Of a stretch of DNA of 64,000 bases, positions 7,769 through 15,803 are shown piece by piece. The notes under the pieces were generated by a model. The model was given only the letters and a program-made list of their open reading frames with translations, had not been told where the DNA came from and did no database searches. The stretch covers positions 65,158-129,157 of the forward strand of contig CAVZVW010000007.1 of the NCBI GenBank assembly GCA_963778845.1, written 5' to 3'. The DNA is from CAVZVW01 sp963778845. Lineage in GTDB: Bacteria > Actinomycetota > Actinomycetes > Actinomycetales > Kineosporiaceae. Position numbers and translations under genes: made by a program. The stretch's first letter is position 1, and each line of letters begins with the position of its first letter.

Positions 7769-9462
7769 CGGTCGCCACCCACGTCGTCACCAACCAGCCG
7801 CCCCCGCTGGACGGTTACGACGCCTACGCGGCGGACGCCGTCCTGCGTGCGGCGGTCCAGCGGGAGGGGGGCACCTGGGCCGAGCCCGACCTCCACGAGC
7901 TCGGTCGGCTTGCGGGCAGCGCCACGGCGATCGAGTGGGGCTTCGAAGCCGACCGCAACCGTCCCGAGCTGCGCACGCACGACCGTTTCGGCCATCGCGC
8001 CGACGATGTCGTGTTCCACCCGAGCTACCACCACCTGCTGGACGCCGCGGTCTCGCACGGCCTGCACGCTGCGCCCTGGCGGGACGCCCGCGCCGGGGCG
8101 CACGTGGCCCGTGCCGCGGGGTTCCTGCTGTGGTCGCAGGTCGACGCCGGGGTGAGCTGCCCGACGTCGATGACGTATGCCGCGGCGCCCGTGGTGAGGC
8201 TCGACCCGGAGCTGGCGGCGACCTGGCTGCCGGCGTTCGCCTCGCGCAGCTACGACCCTGGGACCCGCCCGGTGGCGGCCAAGGCCGGTGCGCTGTGCGG
8301 GATGGCGCTGACGGAGAAGCAGGGCGGCTCGGACGTGCGCGCCAACACCACGCGTGCCGAGCCGGTCGCCGGCAGAACCGGCAGGACCTTCGCCCTGACC
8401 GGGCACAAGTGGTTCTGCTCGGCGCCGATGTCCGACGCCTTCCTCGTGCTCGCGCAGGCGCCGGCCGGCCTCACCTGCTTCCTGCTGCCGCGCGTGCTGC
8501 CCGACGGGGAACGCAACGCGGTGCGGCTGGAGCGGCTGAAGGACAAGCTCGGCAACCGGTCCAACGCCTCGGCGGAGGTCGAGCTGGACGGTGCGATCGC
8601 CTGGCAGCTCGGAGAGCCAGGGCGGGGGGTGCGCACCATCGTGGAGATGGTGGCGCTGACCCGTCTGGACTGCGTGCTCGGCACGGCGGCGCTGATGCGC
8701 CAGTCGGTGGTGCAGGCGATCCACCACAGCCGGTACCGGGCCGCGTTCGGCCGGCGCCTGGCCGACCAGCCCCTGATGGAGATGGTGCTCGCCGACCTCG
8801 CGGTGGAGTCCGAGGCGGCGACGGTCCTGGCTGTGCGGCTGGCCGGTGCAGTCGACCGGACCGCCGGCTCAGGTGAGGGCGCCGCGGCGTCGGCCGTCGA
8901 CGGTCACGAGGCCTTGCTTCGCCGGATCGGCACCGCCGTGGCCAAGTACTGGGTGTGCAAGCGCGGGCCGGCGGTGACGGCTGAGGCGCTGGAGTGTCTG
9001 GGCGGTAACGGCTACGTCGAGGAGTCCGTGCTGCCGCGGCTGTACCGCGAGGCGCCGGTGAACTCCGTGTGGGAGGGCTGCGGCAACGTCAACGCCCTGG
9101 ACGTCCTTCGGGCCCTGGCCCGAGCACCCGCCAGCGGCGAGGCACTGCTCGCCGAGGTGGGTCTGGCCCGCGGTGGTGACGCGCGGCTGGACGACTTCGC
9201 AGCCGACCTCAGCCGCGACGTCGCCGCTCTGGTGGCCTCAGGCCGGGAGGGGGTGCGCGGCGCCGAGGTCGAGCGTTCGGCCCGACGGCTGGTGGAGCGG
9301 ATGGCGCTGGCGCTGCAAGGGGCGCTTCTCGTACGACACTCACCCGCAGCGGTCGCCGACGCATTCTGCGGGTCGCGGTTGGCGGCCGGCTCGGGCTGGA
9401 CGTTCGGCACTCTGCCCGTCGGCCTGGACACCGCCTCGATCGTGGCGCGTCACGGCCCGTAG
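7765..9462 (+). CDS. AidB-like acyl-CoA dehydrogenase
   Basis: About 565 residues. The N-terminus (VATHVVTNQPPPL) is the usual opening of AidB/isovaleryl-CoA dehydrogenase-like proteins. Further landmarks are the flavin-site stretch GMALTEKQGGSDVRANTT, FALTGHKWFCSAPMSDAF, and the C-terminal ECLGGNGYVEESVLPRLYRE. AidB relatives are FAD proteins linked to alkylation stress or short branched acyl-CoA oxidation. The start is unusual: no ATG, GTG or TTG occurs near the conserved N-terminus. The best candidate is CTG at 7765-7767, which overlaps the alcohol dehydrogenase TGA by two bases, implying coupled translation. Confidence 0.85.
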   Translation: MTVATHVVTNQPPPLDGYDAYAADAVLRAAVQREGGTWAEPDLHELGRLAGSATAIEWGFEADRNRPELRTHDRFGHRADDVVFHPSYHHLLDAAVSHGLHAAPWRDARAGAHVARAAGFLLWSQVDAGVSCPTSMTYAAAPVVRLDPELAATWLPAFASRSYDPGTRPVAAKAGALCGMALTEKQGGSDVRANTTRAEPVAGRTGRTFALTGHKWFCSAPMSDAFLVLAQAPAGLTCFLLPRVLPDGERNAVRLERLKDKLGNRSNASAEVELDGAIAWQLGEPGRGVRTIVEMVALTRLDCVLGTAALMRQSVVQAIHHSRYRAAFGRRLADQPLMEMVLADLAVESEAATVLAVRLAGAVDRTAGSGEGAAASAVDGHEALLRRIGTAVAKYWVCKRGPAVTAEALECLGGNGYVEESVLPRLYREAPVNSVWEGCGNVNALDVLRALARAPASGEALLAEVGLARGGDARLDDFAADLSRDVAALVASGREGVRGAEVERSARRLVERMALALQGALLVRHSPAAVADAFCGSRLAAGSGWTFGTLPVGLDTASIVARHGP

Positions 9463-9531
9463 ACCTACGGCATAGAGTGAGTCGACCGCCGCGGCAGCTC
9501 GACCTCGATCGCGTGTAGGGAGGGGCCTCTC

Positions 9532-10239
9532 GTGACTGTTCCCGTCCCTGGGCCGGCCCGTGGGCCGTCACGGTTGAGCCGCGAGCTGGTGCTGAGCACC
9601 GCCTTGGAGATCATCGACCGGGACGGCGTCGAAGGTCTGTCGATGCGACGACTGGGTCAGGCTCTCGACAGCGACCCGATGTCGCTCTACCGGTACGCGG
9701 AGAACAAGGCCGCCCTGCTGGACGGGGTTGCCGAGCTGGTCCTCAACCAGCTGGAGGTCGACACCACGGACGGCGACTGGGCTGCCCAGCTGCGCACCGT
9801 CGCTCGTGCGTTCCGCGGCCTCGCCCTTGCCCACCCCAACGTCGTCCCACTGCTGGTCACCCGACCTCTGGCCACCCCGCTGGCGCTTCGGCCGCTCGGC
9901 ACGTTGCGCCCCTTGGAAGCCACGTTGCGACTGCTCACCGGCGCCGGCTTCACCGGTGTCGACGCCTTGCACGTCTACCGATCCTTCTTCGGCTTCCTCA
10001 ACGGGCACGTGCTCAACGAGCTGCAGGAGCTGGTCGACAACGCCGAGGAGACCGACGACCTGCTCCGCCTCGGGCTGCACCGGCTGCCGCTGAAGGAGTT
10101 CCCCCTGCTGCGCAGCCTCGCGCCCGTGCTGGCTGCCTACGACGGCGCGAGCGAGCTCGAGCGTGGTCTCGACACCCTTCTCACGGGGCTGCAGGCTCAG
10201 CTGCCTATGGTCGTGCCCGCCGGCGCCGGCGACAGCTGA
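9532..10239 (+). CDS. TetR/AcrR family transcriptional regulator (tetracycline-repressor-like C domain)
   Basis: 235 residues. The N-terminal HTH is clear: SRELVLSTALEIIDRDGVEG, then SMRRLGQALDSDPMSLYRYAENKAALLD. The Y-R-Y-A/K-x-K pattern marks the recognition helix region. The C-terminal domain, with long helices and a hydrophobic pocket, resembles the TetR_C_1 group, which bind small hydrophobic ligands. It starts with GTG 69 bp after the acyl-CoA dehydrogenase and may regulate the upstream alcohol/aldehyde operon, or itself; no operator was identified. Confidence 0.9.
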   Translation: MTVPVPGPARGPSRLSRELVLSTALEIIDRDGVEGLSMRRLGQALDSDPMSLYRYAENKAALLDGVAELVLNQLEVDTTDGDWAAQLRTVARAFRGLALAHPNVVPLLVTRPLATPLALRPLGTLRPLEATLRLLTGAGFTGVDALHVYRSFFGFLNGHVLNELQELVDNAEETDDLLRLGLHRLPLKEFPLLRSLAPVLAAYDGASELERGLDTLLTGLQAQLPMVVPAGAGDS

Positions 10240-10246
10240 GGCGCTC

Positions 10247-10262
10247 GCCCCGTAGACGGGGC
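10247..10262. terminator. Short bidirectional terminator hairpin
   Basis: GCCCCG-TAGA-CGGGGC is a perfect 6-bp stem with a four-base loop, starting 8 bp after the TetR stop and 28 bp before the convergent GAF-ANTAR stop. There is no U-run, as is common in high-GC actinobacteria. Confidence 0.5.
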
Positions 10263-10289
10263 TCTCGGCGTCCGAGGATCGTTTCGGTG

Positions 10290-10991
10290 TCAGAGGATCA
10301 CGGTGCCGTCGACGACGGCGCGTGCCAGCTCGGACAGCTGGCGGTTGGTCGAGCGCGCAGTCCCGCGTAACAGGGCGAACGACTGGTCCATGTCGAGGCG
10401 GCGACGCTCGGCGATCACGCCCTTGGCCTGCTCGATGATGATCCGGCTGTTGAGGGCCACCTGAAGCTGCTCGGCGAGTGACTCGCGGTTGCGGATCGCG
10501 CGTGCCTGCAACAGCCCGATGGTGGCCACGTCGGCCATGGCCTGCCCGAGCCGCAGGGTGGCCTCGTCGAGCGCACCGACCTGCGTGCCGAAGAGGTTGA
10601 GGGCACCGATGACGTCGGTGCGCAGGCGCATCGGCAGGGCGTGCACCGAGTTGTAACCGATCCGACGAGCCTCGGCGGCGAACTGCGGCCAGCGCCCGAC
10701 CACGGCGGCCAGGTCCGGAACGGTGATCGACCGTCCGGTGTGGAAGCACTCGGGGCACGGCCCCTGGTCGGTCTGCAGCTGGAGGACTTCCAGCAACCGG
10801 GTCTCCTCGGTCGAGGCAGCCATGACCACCAGCGCGCCACGCTGGTCGGTCAGGAGCACCCCGGCCGCCGTGACGCCGAGCACCTCGGCGCAACGCCCGG
10901 TGACCTGGTGCAGGAAGTCGACCACATCGAAGTCGTCGACCAACGTGTCGGCCAGCTCGACGAAGGCCGTGGCAACCAGCTGTTCCCTCAT
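10290..10991 (-). CDS. GAF and ANTAR domain-containing protein
   Basis: 233 residues. Residues ~10-150 form a GAF sensor domain (GVLLTDQRGALVVMAAS, DQGPCPECFHTGRSI, LRTDVIGALNLFG). Residues ~165-225 are an ANTAR domain: a coiled helix ending in the conserved N-S-R-x-I-I-E-Q-A-K-G-V-I-A-E, then A-F-x-L-L-R-x-x-A-R-S-x-x-R-x-L-x-x-L-A. ANTAR proteins bind paired hairpins in nascent mRNA and prevent termination. The GAF domain probably responds to a small molecule or redox signal; the conserved Cys pair (C-P-E-C) could take part. A second GAF-ANTAR gene lies just upstream on the same strand. Confidence 0.93.
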   Translation of the reverse strand: MREQLVATAFVELADTLVDDFDVVDFLHQVTGRCAEVLGVTAAGVLLTDQRGALVVMAASTEETRLLEVLQLQTDQGPCPECFHTGRSITVPDLAAVVGRWPQFAAEARRIGYNSVHALPMRLRTDVIGALNLFGTQVGALDEATLRLGQAMADVATIGLLQARAIRNRESLAEQLQVALNSRIIIEQAKGVIAERRRLDMDQSFALLRGTARSTNRQLSELARAVVDGTVIL

Positions 10992-11093
10992 GTCTTGTTC
11001 ACCATGCCTCGTTCACCCTCATCACGCGGAGGTGATCGGTGCGAGGGCCCAGCGGGCACGCTCACAGGCGTCGGGCTCTGGCCGGGTGCACCG

Positions 11094-11834
11094 TCAGGGT
11101 CCATCATGGCCCCCCGACGGCAGATCGGGCTCGAGACGAAGCCGGCGAGCGACGACGGCGGCAGCGACGTCGCCGAGCCGCCGGTCGTTGGCAAAGGCGT
11201 ACGCCCGCAGCCGGGCGAACGCCGCCTCGGCGCTGATCCCGAGCTGGGCGAGGATCATGCCAGTGGCCTGGTGCACCTGCGCCTGGTGGGCGGTCGGGTC
11301 GTCCAGCTGCCACGCCAGCTCTGAGGCGTTCGGCGGCGCGTCGGCCGCCCCGTCGAGCAGCAGCATGCCCGCAGCGTGGGCGAACGAGAGCGCGTCGGCC
11401 AGCTCCGAGGCGCTGAGGGCCTCGGAACGGCGACGATGCAGGGTGAGCACTCCCAACCGGATCGCGCCGATCTGCAGAGGCAGGGCGAACACCGCACGTG
11501 CGCCACTGGCAAGAGCGGCGGGGGTGAACACGGGCCAGCGGGCCACGTAGCCGGGGGCATCCAGGGCCGGCGCCAGCACAGGGCCGGCGCCCGCGAACGC
11601 GTCCACGCTGGGCCCCTCACCGAAGGCCAGCTGCCACTCCTCGAGCTCGGCCGCGACCCGGTCCGTGGCGTGCACCGTCTCCCGCACCGTGGTGCTCGAC
11701 ATCACGACCACAGCCGCGCCGTCCACCGCCAGCGCTCTGGCGGCGGCGGCACACACGTGCGCCAGGGTCACAGGATCCCCCAGCGACTCCTGCGCGATCC
11801 TCGTCCAGAGCCCACCGGCCCGGTCACTGCTCAT
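11094..11834 (-). CDS. GAF and ANTAR domain-containing protein (second copy)
   Basis: 246 residues. It is a divergent paralogue of the gene downstream. The GAF part (residues ~15-160) contains AVVVMSSTTVRETVHATD and GEGPSVDAF; the C-terminal ANTAR part shows AHQAQVHQATGMILAQLG, AAFARLRAYAFANDRRLGDVA. Here the usual E-Q-A-K-G is H-Q-A-T-G, as in many actinobacterial family members. The ATG at 11832-11834 was chosen because the longer frame to 11894 lacks similarity. The 100-bp gap to the next gene suggests two related but separately expressed antiterminators. Confidence 0.9.
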   Translation of the reverse strand: MSSDRAGGLWTRIAQESLGDPVTLAHVCAAAARALAVDGAAVVVMSSTTVRETVHATDRVAAELEEWQLAFGEGPSVDAFAGAGPVLAPALDAPGYVARWPVFTPAALASGARAVFALPLQIGAIRLGVLTLHRRRSEALSASELADALSFAHAAGMLLLDGAADAPPNASELAWQLDDPTAHQAQVHQATGMILAQLGISAEAAFARLRAYAFANDRRLGDVAAAVVARRLRLEPDLPSGGHDGP

Positions 11835-11914
11835 GTCGCTCCAGCCGAGAACCGTGCTCGCCGGCCTGCCGCGAGCCCTGCCCGCGGCAGGCAAAGGAGA
11901 GTTCCGGGGACTCC

Positions 11915-12193
11915 TCAGACCAGGTCGTCACGAACCTCTCGGTGGACGACGGCCTGCCGGGTCGGGTCACCCGGTGCGAGTGCCGGCCCGCCTGCCGCGA
12001 CACCGCGCGTCTCGGTGACGGTGCGACGCCGGCGCGGCGCGAGCACGACCATGGTCAGCACGAGTCCGAGGGCGCCGGCCGCCATGAGGATCCACCCGAC
12101 GACGTGCAGGTCCATGCCCGCAAGCGTGACGTTGACCGCGAAGGCGAGAATCGCTCCCAGGGCGAGGAGGAAGATGCTGAAACCGATGCCCAT
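11915..12193 (-). CDS. DUF6458 family small membrane protein
   Basis: 92 residues. MGIGFSIFLLALGAILAFAV opens a first transmembrane helix, a short loop MDLHVVG follows, then the second helix WILMAAGALGLVLTMVVLAP and a basic RRRR tail. This is the DUF6458 pattern, common in actinobacteria and of unknown function. A good ribosome-binding site (GAAAGGACC) precedes the ATG. It belongs to a run of four tiny membrane proteins on the same strand. Confidence 0.85.
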   Translation of the reverse strand: MGIGFSIFLLALGAILAFAVNVTLAGMDLHVVGWILMAAGALGLVLTMVVLAPRRRRTVTETRGVAAGGPALAPGDPTRQAVVHREVRDDLV

Positions 12194-12289
12194 GGTGGTC
12201 CTTTCGGGTTCGAAGCTCGAGGAAAGCCCCGGTGTCGGTGACGCCTGAGGTCACGGGTGGCGCCGGGCGGCGCCCATGGTGTCTGGCGG

Positions 12290-12445
12290 TCAGTAGTAGT
12301 GGCGGCGGCCGCCGACGGCGTGCCCGAGGCTTCCGAGCAGCCAGAACGCCACACCGATGAGGGCCACGACGACGCCGATCGTCTGCAGAACGGCGATCTT
12401 GGCCACGAGCCCGACGATGAGAAGGATGATTCCAAAGATGATCAC
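12290..12445 (-). CDS. DUF6131 family small membrane protein
   Basis: A 51-residue protein. Reading the minus strand from GTG at 12443-12445 gives IIFGIILLIVGLVAKIAVLQ, then TIGVVVALIGVAFWLLGSLG, then a hydrophilic HAVGGRRHYY tail. Two transmembrane helices and the terminal R-R-H-Y-Y are typical of DUF6131, a very short actinobacterial family often encoded near DUF6458. The function is unknown. The conserved pattern, codon use and 97-bp spacing to the DUF6458 gene support it as real. Confidence 0.82.
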   Translation of the reverse strand: MIIFGIILLIVGLVAKIAVLQTIGVVVALIGVAFWLLGSLGHAVGGRRHYY

Positions 12446-12472
12446 GGTGCTTCCTGCTCTCTAGTGGCTGAA

Positions 12473-12523
12473 GGGTCTTGCGACGTGCAGGGTCATGCGA
12501 CGTGCAGGGTCATGCGACGTGCA
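12473..12523. repeat. Three tandem 17-bp repeats spanning a stop codon
   Basis: The unit GGGTCATGCGACGTGCA is present at 12473-12489 (one mismatch), 12490-12506 and 12507-12523. The stop codon of the 58-residue gene at 12510-12686 lies inside the copy nearest the gene, so the extra copies extend into its 3' flank. Confidence 0.8.
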
Positions 12524-12686
12524 GGGAGACACCGGCCAGGACCAGGGGCCACAGAAGGATGGCCAGCGCCGCGGAGAGGGTGCGGCTGATGGTGTTCAGG
12601 TGCGCCAGGTAGCTGTTCTGTGCCGCGATCAGCACGCCCAGCATCAGGTACACGACGGGGATGACTCGACGGAGCATCAGGCTCAT
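12510..12686 (-). CDS. Small hypothetical membrane protein
   Basis: 58 residues, unrecognised. It starts MSLMLRRVIPVVYLMLGVLI, then a polar stretch AAQNSYLAHLNTISRT and a second hydrophobic helix ALAILLWPLVLAGVSLHVA. Two membrane helices are predicted by eye. The ATG at 12684-12686 is preceded by CCTAGGAGGC, a strong Shine-Dalgarno, which favours it over upstream in-frame starts. The C-terminal HVA and stop are encoded inside a 17-bp tandem repeat. It sits within the cluster of tiny membrane proteins. Confidence 0.65.
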   Translation of the reverse strand: MSLMLRRVIPVVYLMLGVLIAAQNSYLAHLNTISRTLSAALAILLWPLVLAGVSLHVA

Positions 12687-12745
12687 GCCTCCTAGGGGAA
12701 TGGCGGTTATCTTCTGTCGGGGCCGTACTGCTCTGCCGTGCATGA

Positions 12746-13177
12746 CTAGCGCGGAGCGCCGTTCTCAGCGGTCGTGGTGTTCTTCCCGCTGGTGACCGCG
12801 CTGGTCGAGCTCCCGGTCAGGGCCGGCTCGGCCAGGACGTGTTGGGAGTGCTCGTCCTCGAGCTGGTGGGTGAGCCGGTCGCGGTCTGCGCGCAGGGCAG
12901 TCGTCTCGCGGCGAGCGCCCTTCAGCTCGCGACGCGAGGCGCGGGACGCTGCGCGCTTGGCGAACACGCCCAGCAGCATGCTGAGACCGAGCATGCCCAG
13001 GACCCCGACGACGATGCCGTAGAGGAACAGCTGGCCGGTGGACAGCCCGCTGAGGTGCAGGCCGAGGACGGTGAAGTCCCCACCCAAGGGGTGGGCGCCG
13101 CCGCTGTTGGCCGCAACCCCGACGACGGCGAGGACGGCCGCGACGACCAGGATGAGCAGCCCGAATATGACGATCAT
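12746..13177 (-). CDS. Hypothetical membrane protein with cytoplasmic coiled coil
   Basis: 143 residues. An N-terminal helix (MIVIFGLLILVVAAVLAVVG) and a second one (FLYGIVVGVLGMLGLSMLLG) flank a short loop. They are followed by a basic, charged, heptad-like stretch (KRAASRASRRELKGARRETT, then LRADRDRLTHQLEDEH) and a Ser/Thr-rich tail. The layout resembles LapA-like or other small two-helix actinobacterial proteins, but I cannot assign a family. It is the first gene of the small-membrane-protein run. Confidence 0.75.
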   Translation of the reverse strand: MIVIFGLLILVVAAVLAVVGVAANSGGAHPLGGDFTVLGLHLSGLSTGQLFLYGIVVGVLGMLGLSMLLGVFAKRAASRASRRELKGARRETTALRADRDRLTHQLEDEHSQHVLAEPALTGSSTSAVTSGKNTTTAENGAPR

Positions 13178-13422
13178 GGCCCTGCCTCCACGTGCTCCAG
13201 GGGAGTGCTCTCCCTATGAGCCCCGCGGGGTCCGGGCAAGGCGGCGAGGGACCGATGTCCGCTCTGTCCGTCGTGTGACGGCTTATCCCTTAGTCAACGC
13301 CGGGTTCGCGTTGTTGTCAAGGTGTACGTCTACGGTGAAGATCGACGCCGTAGGAATGGTCTCATGGCGAGCCGGCCGGGGTCAGGATGCGGACGGCGCG
13401 CCCGACGGAGAGTGGGACGGGG

Positions 13423-13875
13423 TCAGCGAGGCTGGGGACCGCTCCAGGACCAGAGCGGGAGGGCGAGGTTGGGGGGCACGCTGACGTCGGCGGGGCCATA
13501 GGCCATGACCTCGGACACGGCCCATCGCATGTAGGCGAGCATCGCCTCGCGCAGCGCGGGGTCCGCCGGCAGCCCGGCGTCGTCCATGGCTGCGGCGAAG
13601 CAGGCGACGAAACGCTCGCCCAGGTCGTTACCGGGCTCCGCCCCGCAATGGATGTCGAGCATCGCCGAGTGCCCGCCGGCGGAGTCGGTGTACCACGTCG
13701 GCCCCCCGAAGACCTCGGCCAGGTAGCGGGCGAGCCGCTCGACATGGTCTTCGCGGAAGCCGTGCGAGAACGGGTGCTCCAGGACCGGGTCGGCCAGGCA
13801 TCGGGCGTGGTGCGCATCGGCGAGCCGAAGGAAGGCAGCCTCGCCGCCGGCCGCGTCGTAGATCGTCTGGGTCAT
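13423..13875 (-). CDS. Group II-like truncated hemoglobin
   Basis: 150 residues. The sequence fits the two-over-two globin pattern: HPFSHGFREDHVERLARYL, then the conserved E-F turn V-F-G-G-P-T-W-Y, then HSAMLDIHCG containing the likely proximal histidine, and FVACFAAAMDDAGLPADP followed by the H helix YMRWAVSEVMAYG. Truncated globins bind O2/NO and often protect from nitrosative stress. Length is slightly above the ~130 usual because of the C-terminal extension. It is transcribed alone; a palindromic element lies ~100-180 bp upstream. Confidence 0.87.
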   Translation of the reverse strand: MTQTIYDAAGGEAAFLRLADAHHARCLADPVLEHPFSHGFREDHVERLARYLAEVFGGPTWYTDSAGGHSAMLDIHCGAEPGNDLGERFVACFAAAMDDAGLPADPALREAMLAYMRWAVSEVMAYGPADVSVPPNLALPLWSWSGPQPR

Positions 13876-13976
13876 ACGTCACCGTCGCACAGATGGTTTG
13901 TGAGCAGCCACGTCCTACCACGCCCGGGGCCGACCGTGCACGGCAAGCGCCGGGCGGGCGCCGTCCACGGCATGAA

Positions 13977-14058
13977 GATCGCCACCCCGGTGACATAACC
14001 CGCCCGGCAAGCGCTTGCCCAGCCCAAGTCCCGAGGTTGTGGCGCCGGGGTGGCGATC
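13977..14058. promoter_or_regulatory. Nested palindromes between the globin and exporter genes
   Basis: GATCGCCACCCCGG (13977-13990) and its exact reverse complement (14045-14058) form a 14-bp perfect inverted repeat. Within the 54-base interval lies a second perfect palindrome, GGCAAGCGCTTGCC (14006-14019), whose CAAGCGCTTG core resembles LacI-family operators. It may combine a terminator for the exporter (stop at 14093) with an operator for the globin. Confidence 0.5.
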
Positions 14059-14092
14059 ACTGGTTCGGCCGCGCCGAGTAACGGCCGCCGGG

Positions 14093-15646
14093 TCAGTGCA
14101 CGACCACCGGCGGGGACTCGGACTCGACGTCGTCGAGCAGATGCGACTCCTCGTGCTTGCGGGGCAGGAAGTACGCGGGGATCAGGGTGAGGGCCACCAG
14201 GGACGCCGCCACCCAGTAGGTGCTCGCGAAGGCCTGGGCGGCCTCGGCGAGCCCCTTCGTCACCGCGTTCAAGCCACCGATCTTGGCGATCAGCGAGGGG
14301 TCGTGCCACGTGGCGGTGGCGGGCCCGGCCAGGGGGGTGCTCTTCAGCTGGTTGGTGAGGATCACCGACATGATCGCCACCCCGATGGAGCTGGCGATCT
14401 GCTGGACGATGTTGAGCAGCGTCGACCCTCGGGCCACCTCGTTCCGCCGGAGTGTCCTCAGCGCCGACGTCATGATCGGCATCATGGTGGCCCCCATGCC
14501 GAGGCCCATGACGAAGAGCAGGGCGATGAGAGTGGTGTACGACGTCGTCGAGGTGATCTGGGTGAGTGAGAACATGCTCGCGATGATCAGGATCAGCCCG
14601 AACGGCACGATCCTGCCCACCGGGACGCGGTCGGACAGCGCCCCGGCGATCGGCATGGTGATCATGGCGCCGATGCCTTGTGGCGCCACCAGGAGGCCGG
14701 CCCGCAGGGTGGACTCCCCCCTCACCAGCTGGAAGTACGTCGGCACGAGGAGCAGGCCGCCGAAGAACGCCATGGCGAACAGGAACATGGTCGCGGTCGC
14801 CACGGCCAGGTTGCGGTTGCGCAGCAGGCGCAGGTCGATGAGCGGGTGCTTCGGGCGGAAGCTGTGCCACACGAAGGCGGCCATGAGCGCCCCACCGATG
14901 ACCATGGGGATGTACACCCGGGGGGAGTTCATCGTCCCCTTCTGCGGGATCGAGGAGATCCCGAACAGGAACAGGGCGAGCCCGGGGGACATCAGCAGCA
15001 CACCCACGACGTCGAGGGACTCCGAGGGCTTCGGTGAGTCCGGGGCCAGGGCGAACGCCGCGTAGATCGCAGCGGCCAGCCCGATCGGCAGGTTGATCAG
15101 GAAGATCCAGTGCCAGCTGGCGTTCTGGATGAGCCAGCCGCCGATGATCGGGCCGAGGATGGGGCCCAGGAGCATCGGCACGCCGAGGATGGCCATGAGG
15201 CGCCCCATGCGTGCCGGGCCTGCCGCACGGGTCATGATCGTCATTCCGAGCGGCATGAGCATGCCGCCGCCCAGCCCCTGCACCACGCGGAACGCGATGA
15301 GCATGCCGATGGTCGAGGCGGTCGCGCACAGCGCCGACCCCGCGGTGAACAGCACCAGGGCCAGGATGTAGAGCCGCTTCGTGCCGAAGCGGTCGGCAGC
15401 CCAGCCGGTCAGCGGGATGACCGTCGCGAGCGCCAGCGTGTAGGCCGTGACGCTCCAGGCGACGACCGAGTAGGCGAGCGGCTGGGCCGGCGACGAGGCG
15501 AACACGACCTGGAACGTCGGGAGGGCGACGTTGACCACGGTGATGTCGAGGATCGACATGATCGCACCGAGGACGACGACGCCGGCCACCTTCAGGACCG
15601 CGGCGTCGATCTTGTCCGGGTACTTGACCGAAGCAGGAGCAGACAC
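14093..15646 (-). CDS. DHA2 family MFS efflux transporter (EmrB/QacA type)
   Basis: 517 residues with about 14 hydrophobic helices, as in the DHA2 (14-TMS) drug:H+ antiporters. Motif A is visible as LTGWAADRFGTKRLY between helices 2 and 3; motif C-like LGGGMLMPLGMTIM and PMLLGPILGPIIGGWL follow; motif D1 occurs near the N-terminus (LDITVVNVALPTF). It exports hydrophobic drugs or metabolites from the cytoplasm. A GTG at 15644-15646 and a TTG at 15650-15652 are both possible starts. No regulator is adjacent. Confidence 0.92.
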   Translation of the reverse strand: MSAPASVKYPDKIDAAVLKVAGVVVLGAIMSILDITVVNVALPTFQVVFASSPAQPLAYSVVAWSVTAYTLALATVIPLTGWAADRFGTKRLYILALVLFTAGSALCATASTIGMLIAFRVVQGLGGGMLMPLGMTIMTRAAGPARMGRLMAILGVPMLLGPILGPIIGGWLIQNASWHWIFLINLPIGLAAAIYAAFALAPDSPKPSESLDVVGVLLMSPGLALFLFGISSIPQKGTMNSPRVYIPMVIGGALMAAFVWHSFRPKHPLIDLRLLRNRNLAVATATMFLFAMAFFGGLLLVPTYFQLVRGESTLRAGLLVAPQGIGAMITMPIAGALSDRVPVGRIVPFGLILIIASMFSLTQITSTTSYTTLIALLFVMGLGMGATMMPIMTSALRTLRRNEVARGSTLLNIVQQIASSIGVAIMSVILTNQLKSTPLAGPATATWHDPSLIAKIGGLNAVTKGLAEAAQAFASTYWVAASLVALTLIPAYFLPRKHEESHLLDDVESESPPVVVH

Positions 15647-15803
15647 GAGCAAACCCCATCCGCACGGAGACTAGGAACCAGAGTCGGTGCTACCGGGACG
15701 TCGCACCGCGAAGAGCCGATGCTAGCTGCAGCGTCCCGGATGGCCTGACCATCTTCACCCGTGCGCGGGTGGCTCGCACGCCGGAGAAAGGTGCGGGGGG
15801 CGC

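Noticed and set aside
15756..15771. CACCCG-TGCG-CGGGTG hairpin as terminator of the pentapeptide gene
   Set aside because: Only a 6-bp stem without U-run; too weak to call, though position would fit.
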